From CAYSSJ01 sp964433675 (lineage in GTDB: Bacteria > Cloacimonadota > Cloacimonadia > Cloacimonadales > TCS61): DNA of 64,000 nt. Of the stretch, positions 51,336-60,261 are shown in pieces. The position numbers and the translations under genes are program-made. Location: positions 5,938 to 69,937 of the forward strand of contig CAYSSJ010000014.1 in NCBI GenBank assembly GCA_964433675.1, read 5' to 3'. The notes beneath the pieces were generated by a model that saw only the letters and a program-made list of their open reading frames with translations, searched no databases and was not told the origin of the DNA. Each line of letters starts with the position of its first letter. Within the stretch, counting starts at the first letter, position 1.

Positions 51336-52703
51336 TCATTTGATCAGCAACATTTTTTTTATGTCAGTTTGATCATCTGTTATCATCCGATAAGAATAAA
51401 CTCCCGTGCTGACAATATTTCCCTTGTCATTTTTACCATCCCAGACTATAGTATGATTTCCGGCTGGGAATTCTTCGCATGTCAAAGATCGAATTTTCTC
51501 ACCTTTGATATTGAAGATCTCTATTGCTACTTGCCCGGCTGATTTCAATGAAAATAGGATATTTGTCTCCGGATTGAATGGGTTGGGATAATTCCCTAAC
51601 AGCTTGGTAGTTGAAACGATAGGTTCGTCTGCATCCGTACCTTCGTAGGTATATTCTATTTCCACTCGCTCCGATTCACCCAGATCATAAACCGCAGATA
51701 CTTCGATCATATATGTGTGTCCAATTTCCAAAGTTATCCACTCTGTCAGGTCGAAATAATTTTCCTCAAACTGTGCTTCCAGTGTATCATCGACATAGAG
51801 ATTATAGTGCGTGAACTCTGTGCCGGGATAGGGTTCCGGTGGTTCTATGGTACCTTCGCCGGTTTCCGGATCGATAGATATTTCCTGGGGTGGATTCAAA
51901 ACCAGTATCCATTCCAGTTCAAAATCGACTCCATCGGTTACTACATCTTCTGCTACAACTACATCTTCAATAATTTGCGGATAATAGTATTCCAGATCAG
52001 CAATTACATCATAACTGCCTGGTGCAATTTCTATCATGTAAATTCCATACTCGTCAGGGTTAACCGTAATATTGCCGGCTGTTACTTCTACATCGGTGAC
52101 ATCACCTTCACCACCGTCCAAAGTTACCATCCCTTCTATGAATCCCGCATTTATACCGATAACTTCTACATACGCTATAGTCCACCAGTTGATGTTAGCA
52201 GAATCTCCATCGAATGTCCAAGCTATCTGAAATGTCTCAGAGCCTACATCATCGGTAAGAATCATGATCTCGTCAATCAGAGGACCAAAATTAACTGATG
52301 GGAAATCAACCACAGTAGTCCACTCCCCACCATCGCTTCTGGTTTCCAGACGAATTTCGTAGTCTCCATTATGATCATTAACTAAATGTGTTAACATCAA
52401 AAAAATAGCAGCATATTCCGAGGTATCCAACTCAGGTGTTATCAATCTTTGCACAGCTACGTTGGGGGGATTACCATAGAACTGCGCACCGTCATCTCCC
52501 TGTTGCCAGTTAATCTGTCCGGAAGTAGAAGTAACCTCCCATCCCACAGGAGGCCAATCTTCGGAAAAATCCTCTGCCAATAGTAATTCTCGCTTTTTTT
52601 GATCTGCCCCATTTTCGCCGCTCGGATTGATCCCTGAAACCTCGCTGCCTATTAGGACTACACTAAATGTAAGTAATGTAACAATTATTACTGTTCTAAA
52701 CAT
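51336..52703 (-). CDS. Secreted protein with carboxypeptidase-regulatory-like and C-terminal sorting domain
   Basis: 455 residues. Signal peptide; a MAM/jelly-roll-like region (WPPVGWEVTSTSGQINWQQG, about 50-190); a regulatory-like beta sandwich (FIEGMVTLDGGEGDVTDVEV, about 200-280); an FnIII-like segment (about 285-365); and a sorting domain starting NYPNPFNPETNILF (about 380) and ending KKMLLIK. No catalytic motif. Likely surface-exposed or exported. Confidence 0.75.
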   Translation of the reverse strand: MFRTVIIVTLLTFSVVLIGSEVSGINPSGENGADQKKRELLLAEDFSEDWPPVGWEVTSTSGQINWQQGDDGAQFYGNPPNVAVQRLITPELDTSEYAAIFLMLTHLVNDHNGDYEIRLETRSDGGEWTTVVDFPSVNFGPLIDEIMILTDDVGSETFQIAWTFDGDSANINWWTIAYVEVIGINAGFIEGMVTLDGGEGDVTDVEVTAGNITVNPDEYGIYMIEIAPGSYDVIADLEYYYPQIIEDVVVAEDVVTDGVDFELEWILVLNPPQEISIDPETGEGTIEPPEPYPGTEFTHYNLYVDDTLEAQFEENYFDLTEWITLEIGHTYMIEVSAVYDLGESERVEIEYTYEGTDADEPIVSTTKLLGNYPNPFNPETNILFSLKSAGQVAIEIFNIKGEKIRSLTCEEFPAGNHTIVWDGKNDKGNIVSTGVYSYRMITDDQTDIKKMLLIK

Positions 52704-52937
52704 TTTTTACCTCCCGTTTTTTTCTTACTCATCTTGGACTCCATTCTTATCTGGATATTTTCCATAATACACTCTATCTCTCTTCTGTGAATGAGCTTAG
52801 TTTTTATTTAGTATATTTTTATCATTTCCTTAATTCCTGTCAAATCTTTTCTTTCATAATAGATGAAAACACTACATTTATTCTTCTACATACCCTAAAC
52901 CACACTAATCGGCTTGATGAAACACCAAATCCCCTGC

Positions 52938-53023
52938 CAGCCGTCACCCTGCCTGCCATTCCGTAGTAAAACGAAGGATGGAGTGATCCCGACTTGTCGG
53001 GATTGTATCGAAGGGTAACAAGT
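52938..53023. repeat. REP-like palindromic segment
   Basis: Outer partly paired arms GTCACCCT ... AGGGTAAC enclose CCATTCC ... GGATGG and a perfect inner hairpin ATCCCGAC-TT-GTCGGGAT (about 52985-53005). The layout resembles the GTCACCC...GGGTGAC repeats scattered in many Bacteroidetes/FCB-group genomes. Confidence 0.6.
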
Positions 53024-53044
53024 AAAACACCACACTCCCCAAGT

Positions 53045-53128
53045 TCACACTTCGATACGTCCTGCACCTACTTTCTTTTTTCTTAGTTGGTATAGCCGGA
53101 AAAGTAGGTGCAGGACTACTCAGTGTGA
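53045..53128. repeat. Long inverted repeat, 16-bp perfect core
   Basis: GTCCTGCACCTACTTT (53059-53074) is exactly complementary to 53101-53116. Outer arms TCACACT (53045-53051) and AGTGTGA (53122-53128) also pair, giving a stem of over 20 bp with a 26-base loop. No T run follows, so it is not a standard terminator. Confidence 0.8.
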
Positions 53129-53199
53129 CAATCTTCTGACCCCTAAACATCTTCCTTGTCCTTGCAAGCTACCAAATTGCCCTACTTTCTTCCACCATC

Positions 53200-54816
53200 T
53201 CACTTGAGTAGCAACATTTTTTTTACTGTGCTATCATTCCCCGTAGTTATCCGGTAGTAATAGACGCCCGATGCTACATACCTGTCTCTGTTATCCCTGC
53301 CGCTCCAGACCATACTATGTTCGCCGGCAGGTAGATGATCGCTAAATAGATCTTTTATCTTCTGTCCCTTGATATTGTATATAGAAACAGAAACCGCTGC
53401 AGCAGACGAAAGACTGAACTCTATTGTTGTCTCCGGATTAAATGGATTGGGGTAGTTTCTCACTTTGACCGGTGTAGCCGATACTAACATATCATCATCG
53501 GCAGAAACAGGTGGGATAAGGTCTTGAAGATACGGATAGCCGTCGTTGACACTATAATCCTCATCAGCTGCCCAAATTTCTTCAAAATCCCAATCCATAT
53601 AAGTATTCTGAGCATAAGGATAAGTCATCTCTTCGGTGGTTCGTCCTTCGCCACCGGCAGAAGTTGATTGACCGGAAGTAACAGTATCCCAGTAACTGTT
53701 TATCACTTCAGGATCATTACCAATATGACCTATCAAACCACCGCTATTATTGACCCCAATCACACTACCGTTACTATAGCAATGAGTTACAGGTGATGCG
53801 TACTCTATTATTCCAATCAAGCCGCCAACATATTCATCGGCTACTACACTACCGATATTGTAGGAATTGTTTATAGAAGTAGTAGTAATGTGACCTGCCA
53901 ATCCACCAACTGCTTCTTCTCCGCTAACTTCACCGCTATTATATGAAAGGTTGACAGCGCTGCCGGTACTGTTTCCAATTAAACCCCCAACATTGCTCAC
54001 ACCGGAAACATCACCGGAGTTAAAACTTCCCTCGATAACACTACCGCCTAAGTTGGAACCCACTAATCCACCAACGCTATTATCTCCACTGACTGTACTT
54101 TCATTATGACAACTATATATACTTGCCATACTATTAAGGCCTACCAAGCCTCCAATAGTAAAAGAGTTTCCGGTAACTATACCTTGGCTATAGCTGTTTT
54201 CGATACTACCGGTAAAACTGCTTCCTACCAGTCCGCCAACATTATTGTCTCCTGTAACAACTGCACTGCTATAGCTGTTTTTTACGGTACCACCACTTAA
54301 ACCGATTAACCCACCGACGTTGGAAACACCATTTATACTGCCGGATGAAAAACAGTTTTCAACTGTTAGATCAGGACTATCCCCTACCAAACCACCAACT
54401 AAGTTGTCGCCGGTGATATCTACATTAATCAGACCCAAATTGATAATAGATCCAAACATCACAGTTCCGAAAAGTCCGATAAAATTCGTCTCAGCACGGT
54501 TGATATAAATGCCGTCGATAACATAGTCCTGTCCATCATAAACACCAATAAAAGGATGCATCTCCTCACCTATCGGTTGCCAGCCCGCACCATCAAACCA
54601 ATTCTCTGTCTCGGATGCATAGATATCCGCTGTTTGGATATAATGTTTATCCCATTCATTATTGTTATCACTTATCCAATACAGATTCTCCAAAGTTTCG
54701 ATCTGATACGGGTCTTCTTCTGTGCCGCTGCCTGCTGCAGGTGCAACCGCTGTCTGGGCTAGTAAGGTTACATTAATAAACAATAGCAGTATTACTATTA
54801 CGGTTAATTTGGGCAT
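53200..54816 (-). CDS. Secreted GLUG-repeat protein with C-terminal sorting domain
   Basis: 538 residues. Signal peptide, then about ten short repeats of the GLUG type (VGGLVG/IG...SxxxG-V-x-G), roughly residues 105-380, forming a beta-helix-like adhesin or surface fold. The end is a sorting domain from NYPNPFNPETTIEF (about 458) to KKMLLLK. No enzyme motif. Probably a surface protein for attachment. Confidence 0.78.
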   Translation of the reverse strand: MPKLTVIVILLLFINVTLLAQTAVAPAAGSGTEEDPYQIETLENLYWISDNNNEWDKHYIQTADIYASETENWFDGAGWQPIGEEMHPFIGVYDGQDYVIDGIYINRAETNFIGLFGTVMFGSIINLGLINVDITGDNLVGGLVGDSPDLTVENCFSSGSINGVSNVGGLIGLSGGTVKNSYSSAVVTGDNNVGGLVGSSFTGSIENSYSQGIVTGNSFTIGGLVGLNSMASIYSCHNESTVSGDNSVGGLVGSNLGGSVIEGSFNSGDVSGVSNVGGLIGNSTGSAVNLSYNSGEVSGEEAVGGLAGHITTTSINNSYNIGSVVADEYVGGLIGIIEYASPVTHCYSNGSVIGVNNSGGLIGHIGNDPEVINSYWDTVTSGQSTSAGGEGRTTEEMTYPYAQNTYMDWDFEEIWAADEDYSVNDGYPYLQDLIPPVSADDDMLVSATPVKVRNYPNPFNPETTIEFSLSSAAAVSVSIYNIKGQKIKDLFSDHLPAGEHSMVWSGRDNRDRYVASGVYYYRITTGNDSTVKKMLLLK

Positions 54817-55194
54817 AAATAACTCCTCCCTTTTTTAACGATTTGTTCCGGTTTCTTAGCATTACCATCTTTGCACCACCTCTGTATTCAAAACATTGTC
54901 TTACGCTGAGAACGATAAAATACATTGGCGATAAAATGTTCTCTCATGTTTCTTCCTCTTTTTATTTCGAATTAATATCTTTCTCAAGATACCAATTTCT
55001 ATAATGTTAATTTATATAATTAGAATTTGCTTGTCAAGTTTTTCGATGGACTTTCATAAGATGGAATGCCAATATGAATTTATATCCTGCTATCACACGC
55101 TTGAAGTTTGCTGTCTTTAACAATCAGGGTATTATGATATTTTTAAGATTATTAATCTATTTAATCAACTTATTTCTTTGTAGATACAAATATG
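54817..55194. other. AT-rich intergenic region, nothing identified
   Basis: Upstream region of the GLUG protein gene (minus) and the 3' side of the EamA gene. No gene, RNA or clear terminator seen. Confidence 0.5.
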
Positions 55195-56108
55195 TCATTG
55201 TTTGTTTCTTACCAATCTGGCGGGAATTGCATTTCTCTTCTGAGACAAATTAGCCAGAAGCAAGCTGACAATTACAATAGCGATACCTACAATCTGCACT
55301 GCAGAGAGTGTCTCTGTATGCATCAGGTATGCCAAAATGGAGGCAATAACCGGCTTGAGTAAGAAAAACATCGATCCGGTAACTACGGTAATATGCTTCA
55401 GTGCTTCAAAAAAGAGCAAGTAGGCAATACAGGTAACAAACAGTCCCAAATACAATATTGGCAGCACATCCGACACCGGAATCGAGATATCATTCCCACT
55501 TATAGCAGTTAAACCAAGCAAAAGCAGTGAACCGATAAAAAAAGAAAAACAATTGAAGATCACATTACCATAACGCTTTACATATTTCTTGGTAACTGCG
55601 ATATATAATCCGATGAAAACGGCGGATAACACGCCGGTGATAATCCCCAGCTCTATGTTCACTGCATCGGAAAGTGCAATCTCCTGACCTCCGACTACCA
55701 GCATTATCCCCAACAAACCAAACACTATCCCGGCCATCTTGATCGTTGTAACTACCTCACGTAAAATAACCAGACCGAACAGAGCGGCAAATATCGGATT
55801 GGTACTTATCAGAATAGCTGCCAGGGAAGCCTTGCCAAAGAAGACGAAAATTGCAGAAGCAACATACTGAAACATACATTCAATATACCTGCCAGAGCAA
55901 AATACTTAAAGTCGCTCAGAGTTAGTTTCCGACTTTTATTCTTAATATTCCTGATAGCAAATGGGAGCATCACCAGCGCTCCGATGAAAAATCTATATCC
56001 GGTAATTGCCAAAGCGGACATACTCATGTTTTTGCTCACTACCTCGATTGTCGAAAAAAAGACGATCGTAATAAAACAAAGTATATAAGCTTTCAGGATG
56101 TCACTCAT
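55195..56108 (-). pseudogene. EamA/DMT-family transporter, split by one frameshift
   Basis: Two overlapping frames, 56108-55809 (99 codons, first helices) and 55875-55195 (226 codons, the rest), together make a normal ten-helix EamA permease of about 304 residues. The first frame leaves the family pattern after FSMLLLQF; the second picks up at VFFGKASLAAILISTNPIF. Adding one base to the T4 run at 55847-55850 (AAAA on the plus strand) would restore LLLQFFVFFGKASL. Either a real inactivation or an assembly/sequencing error in a homopolymer. Confidence 0.85.
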
Positions 56109-56111
56109 AGA

Positions 56112-57014
56112 TCAATCCTCTTTATTGCTACGCGGATGAGCTTGATCGTATGCTTTTTTTAGATCGGTCAGAGTGAGATGAGTATAGAGTTCGGTAGTGG
56201 ATAAATTGCTGTGTCCCAGCATCTCCTGCACTGCGCGAATATCTGCCCCGCGATTTAGCATATGAGTGGCAAACGAATGCCTGATCGAGTGCGGACTGTA
56301 ACCTTTCGTTTTGGCTATCAAGAGAATATAACGGTCGAGAATTTGACGGATCTCATCGGCAGTCAATGGTTTCCCGCTTTTGGAAAGGAAGATCGTATCA
56401 TCGCTCTTTTCAGAATAGAATTGATTCCGAATCGATAGGAATTTCTTGATCGCTTTCATCGCATCTTTTCCCACAGGTACTACTCGAATCTTCTTTCCCT
56501 TCCCGAGGATGCGGATGACTCGCTCGTTTGGATCCAAGCTGCCAATCTTACATTCAGCCACTTCACTGATCCGTAATCCACAAGAATAGATCAATTCCAT
56601 TATCGCTCGATCTCGAACGCCGAATTTAGTCTCCAGATCCGGGATAGCGATCAATTGCTCTATCTCTTTTTCAGAAAAGACTTTTGGCAGTTTCTGCTCG
56701 AATTTGGGAATTTTCAAATTCATAGATGGATTTATATCGATGTGTTTATTTTTTACACAATAATCGAAGAAGTTTCGGATTGTCGTTGCCTTGCGTGCCA
56801 GAGTTCTATTCGAACGCCCCTCATTGCTCAATTTTCGTAAAAAATCGCGGATATATAAACGCCCGATCTCCTTAATCTTGACCTCTTTATCTTCGAAATA
56901 TGTTCCCAGAAACTCCCGAAACTGCTCCAGATCACGCTCATAAGCTCGAAGGGTGTGTACCGACATGTTTTGTGATCGTAAACTCTGAATATAATCTACT
57001 ATTATTTGTTTCAT
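56112..57014 (-). CDS. xerD: Tyrosine recombinase XerC/XerD-type
   Basis: 300 residues, normal Xer length. N-terminal SAM-like domain, then the catalytic set: Arg in SCGLRISEV, Lys in GKGKKIRVVPV, His-x-x-Arg in HSIRHSFATHML, His in LGHSNLSTTELYTHL and Tyr in the same stretch. Probably the chromosome-dimer resolvase; XerC versus XerD is not decided. The start is ATG 57014, overlapping the stop of the upstream gene, since the longer frame has no ribosome site. Confidence 0.9.
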   Translation of the reverse strand: MKQIIVDYIQSLRSQNMSVHTLRAYERDLEQFREFLGTYFEDKEVKIKEIGRLYIRDFLRKLSNEGRSNRTLARKATTIRNFFDYCVKNKHIDINPSMNLKIPKFEQKLPKVFSEKEIEQLIAIPDLETKFGVRDRAIMELIYSCGLRISEVAECKIGSLDPNERVIRILGKGKKIRVVPVGKDAMKAIKKFLSIRNQFYSEKSDDTIFLSKSGKPLTADEIRQILDRYILLIAKTKGYSPHSIRHSFATHMLNRGADIRAVQEMLGHSNLSTTELYTHLTLTDLKKAYDQAHPRSNKED

Positions 57015-57745
57015 TTGAACTGATGCACCGACCACTCGTAGTGAAGTTCATCTTCTCTTTGGAAAATTCGCAGTTTCCCAAAATTACCGGTGTCGCTTCT
57101 AATACTATAGTAATTTGTCCTACCACTGTTCAAAATCCGATTTTTATAGGTTTGATAATCGAAACTGAGCATCACATCCACAGGCAAACCTTGCACCAGA
57201 TCTCTATCGATATACAATCCTGCATTAGAGAGCATTATGACAAGATCTGCAAAATGTGATAAATACTGAGATTGCTTGGCTGCAATATCGAAAATATCAA
57301 ATCTGAATTCAGACTTTTCGTCTATGGAAAACTTGACCGCATAATCCGGTGTATAGATAGAAGTGAAGCCAATAGTATAGCCATCTAACGGTATGACGAT
57401 ACTACGCTGATAAGCCAATGAATCACTGATAACATTGGCAGAGATGATTTCCGTCTCGAACTCGACAGTATCGTAACCAAACTTAAAACCGACCGGTGAA
57501 GCATAATCTATCTCCATCAAATCGAGATTATAGAGGAATAAACTATCAGATACGGATTCGCTGAATATCCTGCCGGCAGCGATATTTATCTGAGGTATGG
57601 TGTCGTTTACTGTACTCTGGGTTATGAGCTCAACATCAAAATCCTGCTCAAATTGCGGTTCGATGAAGAAGTTCAAATCAACCAGTGGCACGGCAAATAG
57701 GGTTGTCATAATGAGAGCTGTCGCTACCGATAAAGCAATTTTCAT
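57011..57745 (-). CDS. Hypothetical exported protein
   Basis: 244 residues with a signal peptide (ALSVATALIMTTLFA). The body is beta-rich (YTIGFTSIYTPDYAVKFSI; LPVDVMLSFDYQTYKNRIL). It resembles in outline the LolA/DUF-type periplasmic carriers but I cannot assign it. Coupled to xerD. Confidence 0.55.
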   Translation of the reverse strand: MKIALSVATALIMTTLFAVPLVDLNFFIEPQFEQDFDVELITQSTVNDTIPQINIAAGRIFSESVSDSLFLYNLDLMEIDYASPVGFKFGYDTVEFETEIISANVISDSLAYQRSIVIPLDGYTIGFTSIYTPDYAVKFSIDEKSEFRFDIFDIAAKQSQYLSHFADLVIMLSNAGLYIDRDLVQGLPVDVMLSFDYQTYKNRILNSGRTNYYSIRSDTGNFGKLRIFQREDELHYEWSVHQFK

Positions 57746-57803
57746 ATCTTTTATCTCTCCATTTATTTTTTATTGATGTGATATTTTTGATATAGCTGTT
57801 AGA

Positions 57804-57823
57804 TGTCAAAAAGAATTTTGACA
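57804..57823. promoter_or_regulatory. Palindrome carrying divergent TTGACA boxes
   Basis: TGTCAAAA-AGAA-TTTTGACA is a perfect 8-bp inverted repeat midway between the divergent genes starting at 57745 and 57878. It gives a consensus -35 hexamer on each strand, so it may be a shared operator/promoter, though neither -10 is strong. Confidence 0.45.
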
Positions 57824-57877
57824 GAATTAAGGTTATTTATTTTTTGGTAGAAAAAAAAGATATGGAAAGGTACATAT

Positions 57878-58567
57878 ATGAACTCATCTTTGGTTATAGT
57901 GATCGGAGCATATGGAAGCGGTAAGAGTGAGTATGCTATAAATCTGAGTACCGATATGAAAAGTAATGGAGCAGATGTAAGCCTTGTAGATTTGGATATT
58001 GTCAATCCCTATTTCCGCAGCAGGGATATACGCGAGAAATTCATCGCCAGAGGGATAGATGTCGTTGCTCCCGAGGGGCACTTCAAACATGCAGATTTGC
58101 CCATGCTCTCACCAAGGATCAGTGGAGAAGTCCAAAACGAAAAAAAGGGTGTGATCCTTGATGTAGGTGGAGATCCGGCCGGGTGTAGAGCTTTGGCTCG
58201 ATATACAGCAGCTATTAAAAAACGGGGCTATGAAATGCACTATGTTGTAAATACCAAAAGACCATTCACGACAGATGAAAAAGAAGTTTCCGGTATGTTG
58301 GAGATGCTAAACCAAGCTTCCAAACTGGAGATCACCCACCTTGTCTGTAATACAAACCTGATGGAATACACCGATCGCAAGATAGTGGAAGAAGGAATCG
58401 GGATCTTGGATGCCGTTGCCAAAAAACACGACCTTATTTTTGATACTTATACAGTATTAGAAGATTATAAAGATCAAGTCCCCGATGGGATAGCCGGCAA
58501 ACAAAGACGTATCATCACACAGTTTTTACAAAAACCATGGCAACTGGATCCGGGTATGGGAATCTGA
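57878..58567 (+). CDS. P-loop ATPase of the MinD/CobQ-like type
   Basis: 229 residues with Walker A GAYGSGKSEYA at the N-terminus, DVSLVDLDIVNPYFRSR, GVILDVGGDPAGCRALARY and HLVCNTNLMEYT. This matches a conserved anaerobe family annotated only as nucleotide-binding protein, often found near ferredoxin oxidoreductases or fermentation genes. Reaction unknown. Confidence 0.75.
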   Translation: MNSSLVIVIGAYGSGKSEYAINLSTDMKSNGADVSLVDLDIVNPYFRSRDIREKFIARGIDVVAPEGHFKHADLPMLSPRISGEVQNEKKGVILDVGGDPAGCRALARYTAAIKKRGYEMHYVVNTKRPFTTDEKEVSGMLEMLNQASKLEITHLVCNTNLMEYTDRKIVEEGIGILDAVAKKHDLIFDTYTVLEDYKDQVPDGIAGKQRRIITQFLQKPWQLDPGMGI

Positions 58568-58591
58568 AAAAATCGATATCGTATGATTATT

Positions 58592-59377
58592 TTAAAGTTT
58601 TCGTATATTTTCGTACAATTCTATAAAATCGGACTCGGAGAGTTCCTCGGCTCTTTTGGTCAAATCTGTTATCTGAGTAAGTTTTAGCATTTTTTCAGCA
58701 GAGATCAGGTTTTTGAGATTATTCCTCAGCATCTTCCTACGCATCTTGAATGCTGATTTCACAATGCCCCAGAATAGGGTTTCATCTTCTAATACCGGTT
58801 TGTCCTCCCTCGGCTGCATCTTTATCACTGCCGATAGAACCGACGGTGGTGGATAGAAAAGATGTGGCTTGACCGTAAATCCATATTTGATCTCGAAATA
58901 GAAATTCATCTTTAGAGTAAGCACCCCATACTCTTTTGTCTTAGGTTTGGCAGTCAATCTCTCTGCCACCTCTTTTTGGATCATTATCACAATCGTAGAG
59001 AAGCGATCAGCATATTCGACAGTGCGAAAGAGAAATGGAGAAGTGATCTGATAAGGAAGATTGGCAACTATTTTCACCCTTTTGGATTCAAGATACGCAT
59101 CCCAATCTGCTTTTAATACATCTTCTTTTACCAATGTTATCTTGTCTGCAAAACGCTTTTCCAATTCCCGGTAAAGTTCTTGGTCAATTTCGAAGCAGAT
59201 CACCTTCTGAGCTTTTCTGATGATCTGCTCGGTCAACATCCCTTTACCAGGTCCAATTTCCCATACTGTATCATTTTCGTTAATTTCTGCAAAATTGGCA
59301 ATCTTACGAGCGATATTGGGATCACTGAGAAAATGCTGTCCCAGACTTTTCTTATGATAAAATTTGGTGTCGGCCAT
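58592..59377 (-). CDS. rsmA: 16S rRNA (adenine(1518)/(1519)-N(6))-dimethyltransferase
   Basis: 261 residues. KKSLGQHFLSDPNIARKI at the N-terminus, AdoMet motif VWEIGPGKGMLTEQI and the catalytic NLPYQITSPF are typical of KsgA/RsmA. The start codon lies directly behind the T run of the kce terminator and no Shine-Dalgarno sequence can be seen, so initiation is unusual. Confidence 0.95.
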   Translation of the reverse strand: MADTKFYHKKSLGQHFLSDPNIARKIANFAEINENDTVWEIGPGKGMLTEQIIRKAQKVICFEIDQELYRELEKRFADKITLVKEDVLKADWDAYLESKRVKIVANLPYQITSPFLFRTVEYADRFSTIVIMIQKEVAERLTAKPKTKEYGVLTLKMNFYFEIKYGFTVKPHLFYPPPSVLSAVIKMQPREDKPVLEDETLFWGIVKSAFKMRRKMLRNNLKNLISAEKMLKLTQITDLTKRAEELSESDFIELYENIRKL

Positions 59378-59379
59378 AT

Positions 59380-59408
59380 AAAAAAGGCAGCACCAAAAAG
59401 ATGCTGCC
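59380..59408 (-). terminator. Rho-independent terminator of the kce operon
   Basis: On the minus strand GGCAGCA (59408-59402) pairs with TGCTGCC (59392-59386) around a nine-base loop and runs into T6. It ends three bases before the rsmA start codon. Confidence 0.88.
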
Positions 59409-59421
59409 CCAAAATAGAATA

Positions 59422-60249
59422 TCAGTTCAAGCTGAGAATTTCACGAGTCTGCGCTGGAGTAGCGAGTGGACGCCCGAATTCATTAGCTATACGAGCAATT
59501 CTCTCGACAAGTTGTTGGTTCAATTCTGCCAAGACTTTTTTGTGGTAATAGATGTTATCTTCGAAACCTACTCTGATATGCCCACCCATCACCATTGCCA
59601 TCATCGCGCAGGGAAGCTGCCATCTACCGATTCCGGCCACTCCCCAAGTAGCCGACGGGATCTCTTCTTTCAGATGTTCGGCCATATAGAGCACATTTTT
59701 GGGCTTACCGCTCATACCACCGGGAACACCCAAAACAAACTGAACATGTAGCGGTTCATGCGTAATATGCCCTTTTTTGTTCAGTTTGGCAACATAATCT
59801 ATCATTCCGGATTCATAGACTTCTATCTCCGGTGCTACATTTTCCTGTTTGAATCTTTCTGCTAATTTAACTATGTCCGGTGCAGTGTTTATAAATACAT
59901 CGTCGCCGAAATTCACTGTGCCGGCGTTTAGAGTTGCCATATCCGGCTTAAGTTTGAGTGGAGCCATTCTCTCCTCGAATGGCGCTCCTACAGCTCCGCC
60001 GGTACTTATCTGGATTATCATCTCCGGAACTGCCTGCCTGATAGCTGTGATAGACTCCTCGAATCTCTCCAACCTTTGCGAAGGAGTGCCGTCATCTTCG
60101 CGCACATGTAGATGACAAACACGAGAACCTGCTTCAAAACAAGCTTTTGCGCATTCCGCCTGTTCTTTGGGCGTGATAGGCAGATTCGGTTGGTCTTCTC
60201 TGGATGTTTCCGCACCGGTTATCGCTGTTGTTATGATTAATGGTTGCAT
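59422..60249 (-). CDS. kce: 3-keto-5-aminohexanoate cleavage enzyme (BKACE family)
   Basis: Cleaves a beta-keto acid with acetyl-CoA to acetoacetate and an aminoacyl-CoA; in lysine fermentation the substrate is 3-keto-5-aminohexanoate. 275 residues. Glu14, His46 and His48 (CHLHVREDDG), Arg226, Glu230 and Asp231 (RVGFEDN) sit at the exact positions I recall for the Ca. Cloacimonas enzyme's metal and catalytic site. It ends an operon behind an aminotransferase, a thiolase and hslO. The other lysine-fermentation genes (kamA, kamDE, kdd, kal) are not in the window. Confidence 0.9.
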   Translation of the reverse strand: MQPLIITTAITGAETSREDQPNLPITPKEQAECAKACFEAGSRVCHLHVREDDGTPSQRLERFEESITAIRQAVPEMIIQISTGGAVGAPFEERMAPLKLKPDMATLNAGTVNFGDDVFINTAPDIVKLAERFKQENVAPEIEVYESGMIDYVAKLNKKGHITHEPLHVQFVLGVPGGMSGKPKNVLYMAEHLKEEIPSATWGVAGIGRWQLPCAMMAMVMGGHIRVGFEDNIYYHKKVLAELNQQLVERIARIANEFGRPLATPAQTREILSLN

Positions 60250-60261
60250 ACTGTCAGCCTC

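Larger units (their letters stand above)
52704..53199. other. Non-coding spacer with stacked inverted repeats
   Basis: No convincing gene; short frames here follow the repeats. It holds the control region of the 52.7-kb secreted gene (TTGACA read on the minus strand near 52840) and, from about 52930 to 53130, nested palindromes listed separately. G+C rises in the palindromic part. Confidence 0.6.

Noticed and set aside
51717..52298. 193-codon plus-strand frame
   Set aside because: Opposite strand of the secreted regulatory-like protein; no ribosome site and no family resemblance.
52930..53130. CRISPR array
   Set aside because: The repeats are palindromic and singular, without regular spacers, and no cas genes are near.
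53860..54480. DNA tandem repeat in the GLUG gene
   Set aside because: The periodicity is in the protein (GGLVG units); the codons vary and the spacing is irregular.
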